Shown here piece by piece: positions 1-10,995 of a DNA stretch of 64,000 nucleotides. The translations under genes and the position numbers were made by a program. The DNA comes from Gracilaria domingensis (lineage: Eukaryota > Rhodophyta > Florideophyceae > Gracilariales > Gracilariaceae). Location of the stretch: contig VCMS01000018.1 of the NCBI GenBank assembly GCA_022539475.1, positions 124,001-188,000 of the forward strand. The letters are read 5' to 3'. The notes beneath the pieces are model-generated. The model was not told the DNA's origin. It did no database searches and saw only the letters and a list, made by a program, of their open reading frames with translations. Each line of letters opens with the position of its first letter. Position 1 is the stretch's first letter.

Positions 1-780
1 GCGTGTATGGATCGGCTCTGTTCCAGAGAAAATTGAATTGGTTATTAGAACTAGTGGTCGCCAAGGCGGGTCTGCACAAGTGCAACACGTGTGTGGCTCT
101 GCCGTATTTGGCACTACTTAGTTTAATTATTTAGTTTAATTTGTGGAAACCTAATTGGGTGATGGCGACCTCGCCGTCACCACCACAAAGTAAACTCAAC
201 CTTGTCCGCGGCTCTGACTTGAGCGCCTGCGCGTAGTGCACAACTCCACGAGAAGGGTAACCGCGTACGGTTTCGCTTATTTCATCCCCAAGGGATCACT
301 CAGGTACCCTGATCTAACACTACGTTTGTCTTCGGACTGTGTTCGCACATTTACTTGCAGGTATCTGCTACTCTGGTGTTCAGATATTGTATCGACTCTG
401 TATAGAGGTCTGCCGAGTGCGCTTAATACACATCGTCACCCTCAGCCCGGGTCTGTTGCCGCTTGTCGCACGACCCCACCCTCGGGTTTGCCCCTTTTTC
501 TTTTCTTTCTTTTCCCCTTTTTCCCATCCTTTTCCCTATCTTTTCCCTCTTTTCCGATGCACCCCGTCGACCTGGGTTCCTCCCCTTCCGCCTCCGATCA
601 GAGATCTCCAACTCTCGGACGTTTGCTTACATATCCCCTCTTGGCGATTCTCGCCGTCACCTCCGTGGTATTTCCGAAGTACGGGCGGATTTACACCCGC
701 GCTATCCGTATACGGAGGGCTTTTCTGCTGAGTCTACCTGCCACGGAAGCAAGGATTAGAGCACCTTGAGTTTCATTTCT
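1..780. other. No recognisable gene; pyrimidine-rich tract
   Basis: I recognise no gene here. The stretch at about 480-560 is a long C/T-rich tract that keeps several frames open without any sign of coding constraint. A plus-strand open frame covering about 236-769 is rich in Ser, Pro and Phe only because of this tract. Confidence 0.4.
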
Positions 781-1104
781 CCCAAGTGGGATTTGCACTA
801 CAGAATTGATCTATTGCAAATGCCTTGGCCATCTAAGAACAAGTACTTAGGTAATGAAAAATAAATGAATAATTCAGTGATGGAAGGGTTTGCCTGTGTC
901 TCGACCACGATGCCGAAAATGATTCTCAAATGCCTTCTGAACATGAAGATGAACACGAATATTCCACGAAAGAGTTGAGTCTTGTGGGGCTCAGCGGGAT
1001 GTAATGAAGGTCAATCGCTTCCATGTACAAGTGCAAAAGTCCAGGATCGAGAATGTCTAAAGCCATGCACGACATGCAATGCGCTTCAAGATGCTCCCAT
1101 GGAA

Positions 1105-1340
1105 AATTAATTCAATCAAATTTAATTCCAATCTCATAGGATTTCCAATTCTCGTTCTATCTATTTCATTAAATCCGGTCCTCATTATGTCTTCATCGCA
1201 TTGGAATCTACCGAAATTCTATTGAAAACAAGTTCTGTAAAAATCTTGATACATTCAAAATGCCTTGAGCATCCACAAAAGAATGCGTCGATACAGAAAA
1301 GAAAATGAATATTGAATGAAGGAGAGTGTTATTTGGGGCT
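1105..1340 (+). repeat. Dispersed repeat R1, copy 1
   Basis: This is a roughly 240-bp AT-rich repeat. Its hallmarks in order are a CAGCGAAAACT-like start, a block resembling GTCATTATGTCCTCATTGCA, a block resembling ATTGAAAATGCCTTGAGCAT, and an end resembling AGATACAGAAAAGTAAATGA. Copy 1 is diverged and lacks the first block. A partial copy of the 3' part may lie at about 808-900. Other copies are listed separately. No coding capacity or terminal inverted repeat was seen. Confidence 0.6.
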
Positions 1341-1950
1341 TTTTTTGAATCAAATTGTTACTGCCTGTATGAACCAGAAGTCATAGATATCCATTTTGGA
1401 GACAGAGAAAATATTTAACGAGAGTCGAGAAGGAGAGGTAATGTGAGTAAAAAGTGTTGTATTGCCGCAGAGTTTGCAGTAATTAACAAAGATATCCTTG
1501 TAAAGTCTTCACACTCTGCTTCGTAGTCCACGACAGTACGTAGACGTTCAGAGAATTTTACTGCGGCAATGTCGAAAACCTGATTCCGCACCTAAAGTGA
1601 AGAAGAAGCGGATACTTCACTTGTCGTTTGCTAATACATTCTCTTGTATTAGAAAGTTTTGTACAACGAGCATGCCAGCTTGTTTTACCTGAGAGAAAGA
1701 AGTACCACAGGAACAATGTTTTAACTCTCAACACGTATGAAAATGCCAATTGCAGCCTGTGACATATCGAAGTCGTCGTTACTTCCTAGACAAAATGCTT
1801 CGAACGTACATGGTTGAGTCGGCTCTAGTTATTATGCCAACTGTAACGTATACCTCAGTGTCAAACAAATTCCGATTTGAAACAGCAGGTGGCTTTAGGA
1901 CTGCGTACATCATGGTGAGAGACAAAGTGCATAGACAAGAGCCATGCTCA

Positions 1951-2205
1951 GCAAAAACTTAAGTTAATTCGAATGTCATTGGATTCTCATTTCTTATTCG
2001 GTCAATTTTCATTCAGCCACGTCGTTCTTCATTATGTCCTAATTGCATCGAAACATACAGAGATTCTATTGAAAGCAATTTTTCTAAGAAATTCGTTCCA
2101 TTGAAGATGCCTTGAGCGTTTAGAAACTTTTGCTTAGATACAGAAAAGCAAATGAATATTCCATGACGGAAAGTTCTCCATGGGACGCTTCTCAAAGGAC
2201 CACCC
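1951..2205 (+). repeat. Dispersed repeat R1, copy 2
   Basis: This copy carries the same ordered blocks as the other R1 copies: a GTCGTTCTTCATTATGTCCT block, a CATTGAAGATGCCTTGAGCG block and an ATACAGAAAAGCAAATGAAT block, ending in GACGGAAAGTT. Confidence 0.65.
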
Positions 2206-2740
2206 GAAGTTTTGCATCACTTGAGACGAAATTAGTGCTTCATGCATGTATCGCACAGGACAAATGATTTCTGAAACAAGAAAAAGTCGTAGGCATATCA
2301 CCTCCTTCCTGTCGATGAAAGAAATGCATACAATACATAGAGTCTATCGTGTCCGTTCCATGCGCTATATCTCCAATTATCGCTTTCTATATCCCGCGAG
2401 TGTCTTGTTCACTAACTATATGTCCTTTTTTTGAATATCCGCGGCCCCATAGTTGTATGATTCCCTATTACCATCGAATATACGCCATGCGTTTGTGGCG
2501 AAAGGACAAAAAACGTTCAACAATAGACTTTGATGCCGAAAAGTACCCGCGGCATGGCCATTTGCCATGGGTCAACTTTTAAGGTTCTTATATTGACACG
2601 GAGAAAGCCGGATGGGGGTTCACACCAATCTGAAATACGTGAAACGGCCGCCGCTTTTCTGTCCTTGACTTATCACGCCGGTTTTTCGGTGCCTTCGAAA
2701 GCAGCAATTTTCCTTTAATTGAACCATTTTGGCGTACGGT

Positions 2741-2885
2741 GAATACAGGGTGTGCACGGGTTTATTTAGAAAATTAATTGTTCAAACTCGGGATGTGCAA
2801 GCATATTCCACGGGTAGACTGTCAATCTTAACACCCAATTTTCTAGATAAACACTTGAATATCCCGTGCATACTCTGTGTCTTTC
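2741..2885. mobile_element. MITE family C, copy 1
   Basis: This is a roughly 145-bp element with imperfect terminal inverted repeats. The left end reads GAATACAGGGTGTGCACGGG and the right end reads CCCGTGCATACTCTGTGT. A subterminal TTTAGAAAATT faces AATTTTCTAGATAAA. A shorter relative with perfect ends lies at 18,430-18,518, and the two share an internal CACCCAATT-containing segment. There is no coding capacity, so it would be non-autonomous. The superfamily is not determined. Confidence 0.6.
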
Positions 2886-3294
2886 TTCTAGCTTTCGTTT
2901 CACCTCCGGGTACGTTTTATAGCTTTCCGTACCGAAGGATAAGTTGGGTACACGCATTTTCACCGTGCGTTCACCTTTGCAAACCCATTGCTAGCATCAA
3001 CCTCTACCTAAGCATTCATAAAGGCCTTCGCTTAGCCCCTCCCAGTGGTTGATTGGCAGCATTCTCGCTGCCATCCGGCTCGGGCTCCACTGCGTTGTGA
3101 CCAGGGTTCCTGAATTTGCACTGAAGTCATTTTCTACATGTATGACGCTTCCTGAGTGAACTGTTTCCCTTCTCTCTTGATTATGATGGTTTTTATCTTA
3201 AGTTCACCAAACGTATCCCAAATTTCTCCTCCTTGTCTTCGAAGATTTTCTCCTCAGCGAACAGCGCGAGAAAAACGGGCACGGCATGCCAATC

Positions 3295-3894
3295 TCAACT
3301 CAAGAGTGGTAAGGTATCTCCAATATGCATCAAAAGGCCCTTGTGCACTTCAAGAGAATTTATATGACAAGGAACTCTCCGGGCGTCACTTCTGTCAGAT
3401 GCTTCGCCGAGAAGGTCTAGCTTGGTCATGTTTTGTGCCACTCGCGTCTGGTAGGCCGGAAAGAAGATGACATGCGCTTCAAGATTGTGATGTGACTCGC
3501 TGAGGGACTCAAGCACTTGCATTCGAACGGTGAAACTCATCGCAATATCAAGCCAGCGAATAGCTTCATGGATGACTGTTAGGAACCTATGCTGACCGAC
3601 TTTAGATGTACCCGTTTACTCGAAAATGGCAAGAACCACCAGATGGCTGGTGAGGCGCACTCGTATCGCTACATAGCTCCGAAGATTATGAGTCATAGTC
3701 GAGAGAGTATGACGCGCGACACCTACAGCTTCGTTCTTATCTGCAACGAGATTTTCATGGATGAACGTTTGTCTGAATTTCAATTCTTGTTCGTCGTAGC
3801 CCGCGAAGTGGTCATTAAGAATATCGGACATTCGTAGGAGATCATTGGCAACGAATGTTTGAATGTGATCATCGCAAGATGTTGGGATTCCCAT
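3295..3894 (-). pseudogene. Unidentified coding-like remnant
   Basis: A single minus-strand frame of about 200 codons is open from 3,894 to 3,295 except for one stop near 3,616. Its translation looks protein-like, with mixed helices and no low complexity, for example ANDLLRMSDILNDHFAGYDE and ANLEAHVIFF-type stretches. I do not recognise the family. It could be the remains of a host gene or of a transposon protein. The call rests only on open-frame length and composition. Confidence 0.25.
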
Positions 3895-3999
3895 CCACAG
3901 TTGCGGAGCGAAGGTCTGAACAAGAGCATTGCAGGATGTTGAAACTCACATCTAAAATTGCGACTGGACTGGGAGGGAATAATTTCTGACTTGCAAGCC

Positions 4000-5285
4000 A
4001 CGAAGAGAGAAGTGAGTTAGAAAAGCCAAAGGTACAATAATTTCTTTATTCAAATATAAGCGTGGGGTTGCAATATGCTCTACTAGCCATCAGTCTTGAT
4101 CGCTTCCCTTAACAAAACACTTCCATGGCTCAATTTCAGTTCTACACTTTTAATTTGCTCCATAGGCTGTTATTTTGAGTTCCTTTTGCACTCTCCCCCG
4201 GCAGCTCTTCCTCGGCTGCTCTCTTCGCGTCTGAGGCTTGACAAACCATGGAACGAATACGTGTTGAACAGCACACGAACTTTTTATTTCTTTGCTGCAA
4301 GTTGGTATATGCAAATCTGGCACCGTATTCGATGCCTGATGATTATCGAACCAGGTATAGGCAGCATATTCCTTGAGAATCACATGGAGATCGGTTGAGC
4401 GAGATGCACTCGTAGTTTAGTACGCTTTGTATCATCAAGCTCCATAACGAGGGGCTGCCGCCTTCTTGCGCCTACGGCAAAATTACCTTCCAAGTCGCAA
4501 GAGCAGTTCTTTTCAGGTCTGAAAGGTAATAGAATAATCTAAGCTTTCACCTTCAAGAAGCCGTCTTCGTGTTATTTTTCTGGCTTTGTAAATGGCTCTA
4601 TATTTCCGCTTCACTCCCTCGCAGTCCAATTACAGGCATTACACCGTTATCAGGCTTTATGACATCGGTTTATTTAGTTGTTACGGAACTATCAACAATT
4701 AGCTGCGAGCCATGGTATCCAGACGGTGGAAACTAATATTTTCGATCACCCTCCATTTCAAAACTACGTAGTTCCGCAAACAAGTCCTGTACGAATTCTT
4801 CTGCACTTATCTTGTGCATATCTCCTGCCCGAACTAGAGGCAGCTTCAGGCCGTGAAATAATAAGCTCAGCAAATTTAAGCGCCCCATAATGGGCTGCCT
4901 AGCCTTTTAACGGGCTCTTACGACATACGGTGTAAGAGCTAATGGGGTCTCATCCCTCACCCAGTCTTGTTTACCAAGTGTCTCGTTTGCCACCTTATTC
5001 CATGCTTCTTTCAATTTCTTCTCACGGCCCACTTCAATGAGAAACCTATGGGTTGCCTCAGATGGTTTGCGTCAGCGGCCTTATATTCGGTGTTTATCTC
5101 GTCATCCGTTTCAAAATCAATTTCGAATTCTTCCATAGAACTTTCATCCTCACAGGCCACATCAACGAAATTCAATCCTTCGAAATTCTTGGCGTCATTA
5201 TTATCAATATCATTGGTCCAGTATCTCGCGATTGGCTACGTCTCCACGAATGTCTTTTCCTGTTCACTCTAGCAAACCGATCATC
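4000..5285. other. No gene recognised
   Basis: Only short frames without recognisable motifs are present. A weak tandem duplication of about 55-60 bp lies just before this stretch, at about 3,850-3,970, where GCAAGATGTTG recurs as GCAGGATGTTG. I see no RNA gene or transposon end. Confidence 0.3.
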
Positions 5286-5289
5286 GCTC

Positions 5290-5540
5290 AGCGAAAATTC
5301 GTGCCATCAAATTTGATTCGAATATCTTGGGATTTTCATTTTTTTTCCCGCTCATTTTCAATAAGCCGAGTCGTGCGTCATTATGTCCTCATTGCATCAA
5401 AATCTACTGAGATTGTACTGAAATCAATTTTTCTAAAACCTTTCATCCATTGAAAGTGCCTTGAACATCTACAGAAAGTTGCCTAGATACAGAAAAGTAA
5501 GCGAACATTAGATGACGGAAAGTTTGACCCGGGTCGGGGG
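5290..5540 (+). repeat. Dispersed repeat R1, copy 3
   Basis: This is the most complete uninterrupted copy. It starts with a CAGCGAAAATTC block, contains GTGCGTCATTATGTCCTCAT near 5,370, and ends with the ATACAGAAAAGTAAGCGAAC and GACGGAAAGTTTGACC blocks. It serves as the empty-site reference for the MITE inserted in copy 5 at 54,290. Confidence 0.7.
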
Positions 5541-6249
5541 AGTTCAATAGATGTTCTGCGTAATCAATGAGCTAAAATACACCCTGCAACACACTACTAC
5601 GAAGGTCAAATCCATCGTCGGTGTAATCGAAAACCAAGTGCGGGCTTCTTTCACCTGCGCCCAGGTGCCAAAGATCCGGATCTTCATCTTCACTGAGGAG
5701 AAACCCAGGCAAAAATATACGTCGTTTAATATTCAAAAAGTTGTAATTATGTGCCTTTATTCTTTTTAATGCCCATTGCATGTTCATTACTCACTGTAAC
5801 TGCGTTTAGACACGTTGCGACAGACTTTCAACTAGATATAGAAATTCTTGTGTCAAGTGAACTTGCAAAGAAGTGTTTTAATTGGAATTGAATGCTTAAT
5901 GCAAGTCGATGAAACGGCAACGAAAATGAAGAGGTCTCGAATGAGAAATGGCAATTCTCGTGCGTTTCGAGATTCTTGTTGCTGACCTCAATCGCGTTTT
6001 TCTCACCCCAGTTCCCTATTTCGCCCATTTCCATGCTCTTTTGGGACGAATCTACCTCCCCTACATCTGGCGCTCTGCGTCGCGCCACATCATGCCCTTG
6101 CATATCATCAGACGCGCCCAACGCGCTTCTTGGCAGTCCAGGACATGTTCGATGCTCAACTGCCCGACTTCGATCAGTACTAGCCCCTCTCCAAATCTAC
6201 GTTATCCGCACAACGCTCTGCCTTGAGACATCTTTTGTGATCCCGATAT

Positions 6250-7227
6250 CATTTGCGCGCGATGGGCGCCCCTCTCACCACGCTGCTCTGCTTCGTCAGT
6301 GGTCTCTGCTCCATCCCTCCCAACCCGTCGACCGCTACTTCCTCATCATACCTCCTCGCACGCCGACACCCGCCACCCAGGTTCCATCCGTCTTCGTACT
6401 ACATGATATTCTCTTGTCGGAGTGCACCTACCGTTCGCTTTTAAATTGTCCCTATTTTGGAACTTATTATCTAGTCCCTCAGCGCCGTCTTGTACGCAAC
6501 ATCCTGCTACTGTCATAGTGTTTCATGTACTGTGCCTCAACGCGAGACGTTTACGCTCGATCTTTGCAACGATGGCCGATCGCCACACGTATCTTTGCCT
6601 TTCGTTATGACGTACGATACCATGCACGCTGAACCGCTTCACTCTCTCGACCACCGCAACATAGAGCGAGCTACAGTAACTGGGCACAGCAAGGGCGGCA
6701 AGTTGGCAATGTATCATACAATTTCACATCCCTATCTGGTCTCTGAGCTTGTCGTTGTGGACATTGCGCTAATTCAGTACCGACCCACGAATGACCCTTC
6801 CGACGCCCTTATCGCCAGTCGCGCCATGCTCAACGTCGATCTCTTCACCGTACAGACTCGTATGGACGTCGATCTAAAACTGTCGGCAAATGGCATCACA
6901 TCCGATGGGTTTTGCAAGTTTCTCATGACCAATCCCACTGCTGAACGAAGCGCAGTGACAAAGTATCGATGGAGATTTGATATGGACGCTATTTATGCTT
7001 CTATACCAAGTATTATGGCCTTTCCACAAAAAGATGGGCGTCACTACAAAGGACCTACAGGTTTCATACGAGACGGAAACAGCAAGTATGTGCCAATTCA
7101 AGCTACGCGTACGTTCACTTCCTTGTTCACAAACACAAAACTGGACACCATATCGGATGCCTGCCGCTGGCTCCAATCTCGGATGCCGGATCAATTCTGC
7201 GCAGCCCTTAACCATTTCGTCAAGTAA
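6250..7227 (+). pseudogene. ABHD11-like alpha/beta hydrolase pseudogene
   Basis: The 6,570-7,227 part encodes an alpha/beta hydrolase of the ABHD11 type (abhydrolase_1 fold). DLCNDGRSPHVS matches the usual D-RNHG-S-H motif, and GHSKGGKLAMY is the nucleophile elbow with its serine intact. The N-terminal strand, VFVLHDILLSECTYRSL (family consensus LHG), lies upstream near 6,390-6,450 in another plus frame, so a frameshift falls at about 6,500-6,560. Near the C-terminus the motif that normally reads D-GH carries DACRW, so the catalytic histidine is gone. The oxyanion-loop glycine is also changed (LHD instead of LHG). Frameshift plus loss of catalytic residues argue for a dead copy. No introns are visible, so a retrocopy is possible. 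The family call is strong; the pseudogene status is an inference. Confidence 0.75.
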
Positions 7228-7309
7228 CTGCGTGTAAAATGCGCCTAGTTTCTATTCTCAATCACCTCCCCATTCGTGTCGTTTTTCTTCGACATACTAT
7301 TCATCTCAC

Positions 7310-7872
7310 CTAATCTTTCTCTGAAGTCAATGCCGGCTGTTCAAAATACCACATATCGACATATCGTCCACCATGTAAGAAGCACTTGAACACTTTCAAA
7401 TTGTGTTTCGCTGGGAACACTTTCATGAACTCGTCAGTCCAAGGCTTCCAGAGGCAGAATAATGACGTGCCATTTCCACTCATCAAAACCACCTGTGTTG
7501 TGTGGAGAGAAAACTCATTAAAGTAAATCCTGTTAGAAACAGTTCATTCTTGGTGTATCTTTTGGCTGCCGCATCCGGAAAGCTTCAAATGATTGTGCGG
7601 CTAACGTTAAAGCCTGCTTCGTACAGGTCTTCTTTCAAAATTTTCAACTTAGGAATCAAGGGCGAACCGGGACTCTCTAAGTCATTAAGAAAATCCGCAA
7701 AGATCACGCCTTTCTCCATTTTCTGTATCAGTTCACACGGGTTCTTGCCGGAACATTCAGACATGTCGAGGGTTTTAAACACTTTGGCGGTGGAAAGTCT
7801 CTCTGCGGGTTTCACAATAGACAACGACTGAAGGGGTAGTGGCGCTTTTTTCCATTTTTCCAAACTCACCAC
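7310..7872 (-). pseudogene. Unidentified gene remnant
   Basis: Two minus-strand frames, 7,872-7,585 and 7,492-7,310, look like consecutive pieces of one protein in different frames. The first reads like a soluble protein, with KVFKTLDMSECSGKNPCEL and IPKLKILKEDLYEAG. The second ends with HGGRYVDMWYFEQ. I recognise no family. Its place just after the ABHD11-like pseudogene suggests that this is another decayed host-gene copy. It could also be a two-exon gene, but I see no convincing splice pair. Confidence 0.3.
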
Positions 7873-8413
7873 GGCCGGTACAGTAAGCAGTTCCCTCCAA
7901 CGTCTGTGTTCTGCAAAGTGGAATATAGTCTGTTCGCTTTGGAAACTAAGCTAGTTTTTGGGCTATTTAGGGCGCGCGAGGGGGTGGCAGAGGCTGGCAC
8001 TCAAAAACTTAAGAAATTTTGAAATATTAAATTCCATCTCGCGCAGTTTCATTCTTGGATCTCCTAGTTTTTGTAGAGGTTCTACTTCGCCGCACCACCT
8101 TATCCACTCTTTTCCGCGACCCTCTCTCAAAACTGCGATCTTGCTAGTTTGCCTTTCTATTTTCTCCCTTGTTGCAATGTCAATCGCAACTCATCCCACC
8201 TCAATCATCCCATCATTTCTTCCCATTCCACACCACCCCCACTCTTTACCCATTTCGCGCCCATCACGCGTTCGCATCCTCCCTCTCCGTCTCCGCAAAC
8301 CTTATCTCGTAGAAGTCAGGTGGGCAACTCTCCCCATTCTCGTATACCCGCCTCGCCCCAAAACGGCTTCACATCCCTCCCATCCTTCTCTCTTCCTCTC
8401 CCCTCAGAATCCC

Positions 8414-9298
8414 CTACGCCGTCCGCGCTACCTCCGACGCACTCCTAAACCCAGTGAACACCGGAGCCCCGACTCCCTCCCGCGGCACTTCCTCCACAAG
8501 CTTCTTCACCCTCTTACGAATCTTCTTCAGACGGCTCTTCCCATCCCCAACCCCACCACCTTTTGTCTTCGGTGTCACAGGGGACCCCTTCTGCACCGCC
8601 ATCCTTCCCGCACTTCCCTTCTCCGTCTTTCCCTCCACACCTCCTCTCACCGTCTTATCTTCCGCCAATCCTTGCCTCTTGCTCAGCTTCTTGACCTCCT
8701 TCTCCAGCACGTCCAACCTCTCGTTCAGAACCCTATTCTCCTCCCGCAGCTCTCCAACCTCCCTTCCCGCACACTCCACTATCCCATACACATGATTCCT
8801 CATGTCAACTCCCAATACCGACAACGAATTCCACAGGCTCGAAATCGCCTCAACCGAAACACCACTACCACCCCCACTCAGCACCACACCGCCCACTTCG
8901 GTTACAATCTCCACCATGCCATCGTCTAGTCGTTCCTTCATCACCAACCCCGACATCCCCACACTCGCGTTCATCTCCCCCACAAACCGCATCTCCCTGT
9001 CGCCCTCTCCACACCCACTCTCTATCTGGTCTCCAACCTCTAACTGACTCAGATGCACCGCACCCCTTCTCTCCATTGCGACCCTCTCCACCTTCAATTC
9101 TACTCCCTTTTCCACCTCATCACCATCCCCTCTCCTCGCCTCACACTTCTTTCCTTCATCGGCCACTTCCTTCTTCTGCAACATCCGACCAAACGCCGTA
9201 ATCAGGTGGTCTTCCCGCCTTGGTGACGGCGTCGGCGGTACTTCTTTCCCCTCTAACAGCGCCAACAGCTCCTCATCCTTCACGTATCCGTTCGACAT
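8414..9298 (-). CDS. Orphan coiled-coil protein, Lys-rich C-terminus
   Basis: This is an uninterrupted 294-codon frame starting at the ATG at 9,298 (MSNGYVKDEELLALLEGKEV). The frame is open further upstream, but that part is not protein-like, so I chose this start. The N-terminal third is acidic and polar, with PPTPSPRRED near residues 24-33. A short leucine-heptad coiled coil follows at about residues 185-215 (REVGELREENRVLNERLDVL). The tail is basic, with KSRLKKIRKRVKKL. The region is GC-rich, so the opposite strand also stays open, but only this strand gives sensible protein. The family is unknown. Three hairpin-bearing tandem repeats lie just upstream of its start, so it may belong to a mobile element. 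A host nuclear protein is equally possible. Confidence 0.5.
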   Translation of the reverse strand: MSNGYVKDEELLALLEGKEVPPTPSPRREDHLITAFGRMLQKKEVADEGKKCEARRGDGDEVEKGVELKVERVAMERRGAVHLSQLEVGDQIESGCGEGDREMRFVGEMNASVGMSGLVMKERLDDGMVEIVTEVGGVVLSGGGSGVSVEAISSLWNSLSVLGVDMRNHVYGIVECAGREVGELREENRVLNERLDVLEKEVKKLSKRQGLAEDKTVRGGVEGKTEKGSAGRMAVQKGSPVTPKTKGGGVGDGKSRLKKIRKRVKKLVEEVPREGVGAPVFTGFRSASEVARTA

Positions 9299-9540
9299 CT
9301 TCAGAAGAAGAAGTAGTAGATGGATCGAAGTTTTCGCTGCGATACAGTGCAATCGAATTAAGCTGTGCTGGCCACCTCCACTGTCCAAACATACGGGCTT
9401 TATCCAGCACCATGATTTTCCCTGTTTCTCGCATCCCATTTCCCGCCAAAACATCTACTGTACACCTCCGCACCTTCCACTATTTAAGCGTCACCCCTCT
9501 GTCCCCTCTTTCGCGCTCACATCGTCCCCATCCTCCTCGC

Positions 9541-9905
9541 CTCCACTGGGGATAGTTTTCTCTTCCGCCATAACCTCACTCGGTGGTTATGGCAGAACAG
9601 GAAGATGTCTGCACTGGAGGCAAGCTGCGGAGTAGTGATTGTACTTAGACTAGTTCACCCTCCGTCTCGACTGGGGGCATCTTCTTCTTCTGTCACATCC
9701 TGTGCGGGTTGTGACAAACAGGAAGATGTCACCACTCGACACCGGATGGATAATAGTGATAGCACGTAGAGTACTTCATTCTGCCTCTCAACATCCACTG
9801 GGGATATATTGATGTTCTCTCACATCCTTTCCCGGTTGTGATACAAGAGAAATACATCTCAAATGGAGACGGAGAATATAGTCGTAATAACACGTAAACG
9901 TAACA
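9541..9905. repeat. Three tandem ~120-bp units, each with a hairpin
   Basis: Units at about 9,541-9,660, 9,661-9,785 and 9,786-9,905 share a CACTGGGGATA-like start, a central hairpin and a TAGTGAT/GTAATAA-like tail. The hairpin stems are GCCATAACC with GGTTATGGC (flanked by TCTTCC and GGAAGA), GTCACA with TGTGAC (flanked by CATCTTC and GAAGATG), and TTCTCT with AGAGAA. The sequences differ while pairing is kept, which hints at selection for structure. They sit between the orphan gene start and the 3' end of the epimerase gene. Confidence 0.6.
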
Positions 9906-9937
9906 ATATAATAAACAATAATTTTATGCTACTATCT

Positions 9938-10645
9938 CTAACCAACCTTTCGAAAACCAGCTATGACATGAGCTCGGTTACTCGAGCCAAAGATGGCAGA
10001 TCCTGCAACTGAAATGTTTGCACCGGCCTTCACTACTCCTTTCACAGTACTCAGTCCAGTACCTCCATCCACCTGTATCCCTATTCTTGAGTACAACTCC
10101 CTTGCATGTCGCGCCTTATCAAGAACACCCTCCATAAACGCCTGTACCCCAAACCCTGGCTCCATCGTCATCAATAATAACATGTCTACAACTCCTTCCT
10201 TCATAAGTGCTTCTACGACCTTTATAGACGTATTCGGGCGCAACGCAACTCCAACCTGCATTCCCATCCTTTTAATTCGGTTACATAATTCCTTCAACAC
10301 CACGTTCTCCTTCTCAGTTGGTACCTCGCACTTTTCTAGTCCCTTAGCCACACTCTCGATATGAAATGTGACTCCGTCTGCGCCTGCTTCTGCAAGGTCT
10401 TTTATCCAGCGCCCAGGATCTGATACCATCAGATGACAGTCCAAAAACAATTTCGTATGCCTCCGCAACGCTTTCACAACAGGCGGTCCAACAGTAAGGT
10501 TCGCCACATAATGACCATCCATTACATCCATATGCAGCCACTCCGCTCCAGCCTCTTCCATTGCACTCGCTTCATCTGAAAGGCGAGCAAAGTCTGAAGC
10601 CAAAATTGATGGCGCTATAAATAAACGAGAATTCATACTGAACAT
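9938..10645 (-). CDS. RPE: Ribulose-phosphate 3-epimerase
   Basis: The enzyme interconverts ribulose 5-phosphate and xylulose 5-phosphate in the pentose phosphate and Calvin cycles. The translation follows the family from end to end: APSILASDFARL at the start, LHMDVMDGHYVANLTVG (metal and substrate residues), DCHLMV, MEPGFGVQ, QVDGGTG and the phosphate-binding GANISVAGSAIFG. The usual EPGFGGQ has Val for the second Gly. I start at the ATG at 10,645 (MFSMNSRLF), giving 235 codons, close to the usual length. The frame is open to 10,705, but that part contains the likely TATA box. No plastid transit peptide is obvious, so a cytosolic form is likely. It is divergent from the neighbouring plus-strand gene and has no stop or frameshift, so I regard it as a live host gene. 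Confidence 0.93.
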   Translation of the reverse strand: MFSMNSRLFIAPSILASDFARLSDEASAMEEAGAEWLHMDVMDGHYVANLTVGPPVVKALRRHTKLFLDCHLMVSDPGRWIKDLAEAGADGVTFHIESVAKGLEKCEVPTEKENVVLKELCNRIKRMGMQVGVALRPNTSIKVVEALMKEGVVDMLLLMTMEPGFGVQAFMEGVLDKARHARELYSRIGIQVDGGTGLSTVKGVVKAGANISVAGSAIFGSSNRAHVIAGFRKVG

Positions 10646-10690
10646 CGATAACTTCTGTAACGCCAAACCCGTCCTTCTCAGACACACCCC

Positions 10691-10699
10691 CCTTTTATA
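10691..10699 (-). promoter_or_regulatory. TATA box of the epimerase gene
   Basis: On the minus strand the sequence reads TATAAAAGG, about 46 nt upstream of the ATG at 10,645. This spacing suits a TATA-driven start with a short leader. Confidence 0.5.
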
Positions 10700-10995
10700 C
10701 CTCAATAAAAAAGAAGATTATGGCAATCCGAGTGAAGCTATAGAACCAGTTCACGTCATTTATGAAGCCAAAATGGCTCCTTTCATCCTGTATTCAAGCT
10801 CCCCGTAACTCGTACTTTACAACTACTTTACAACTCCGGTTCGAAATCAGTTTCATTCATTGTACACTTTCTACTCTTCCACCTACTTTTCATAAAACAT
10901 CATCACACTTTGTGGCTTGTCGTCTCATACAAGCCCTATCATTCATTCAGTACAATCACATATCATACATTTCGCTCACTTTCACAAAGTGAACC

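Noticed and set aside
236-769. Possible protein gene at the left edge
   Set aside because: The composition is driven by a pyrimidine tract; three overlapping frames are open and none has a motif.
7958-8929. Plus-strand open frame of more than 300 codons opposite the coiled-coil gene
   Set aside because: It is Ser/Pro/His/Arg-rich low-complexity translation of GC-biased antisense; the minus strand gives heptads and balanced composition.
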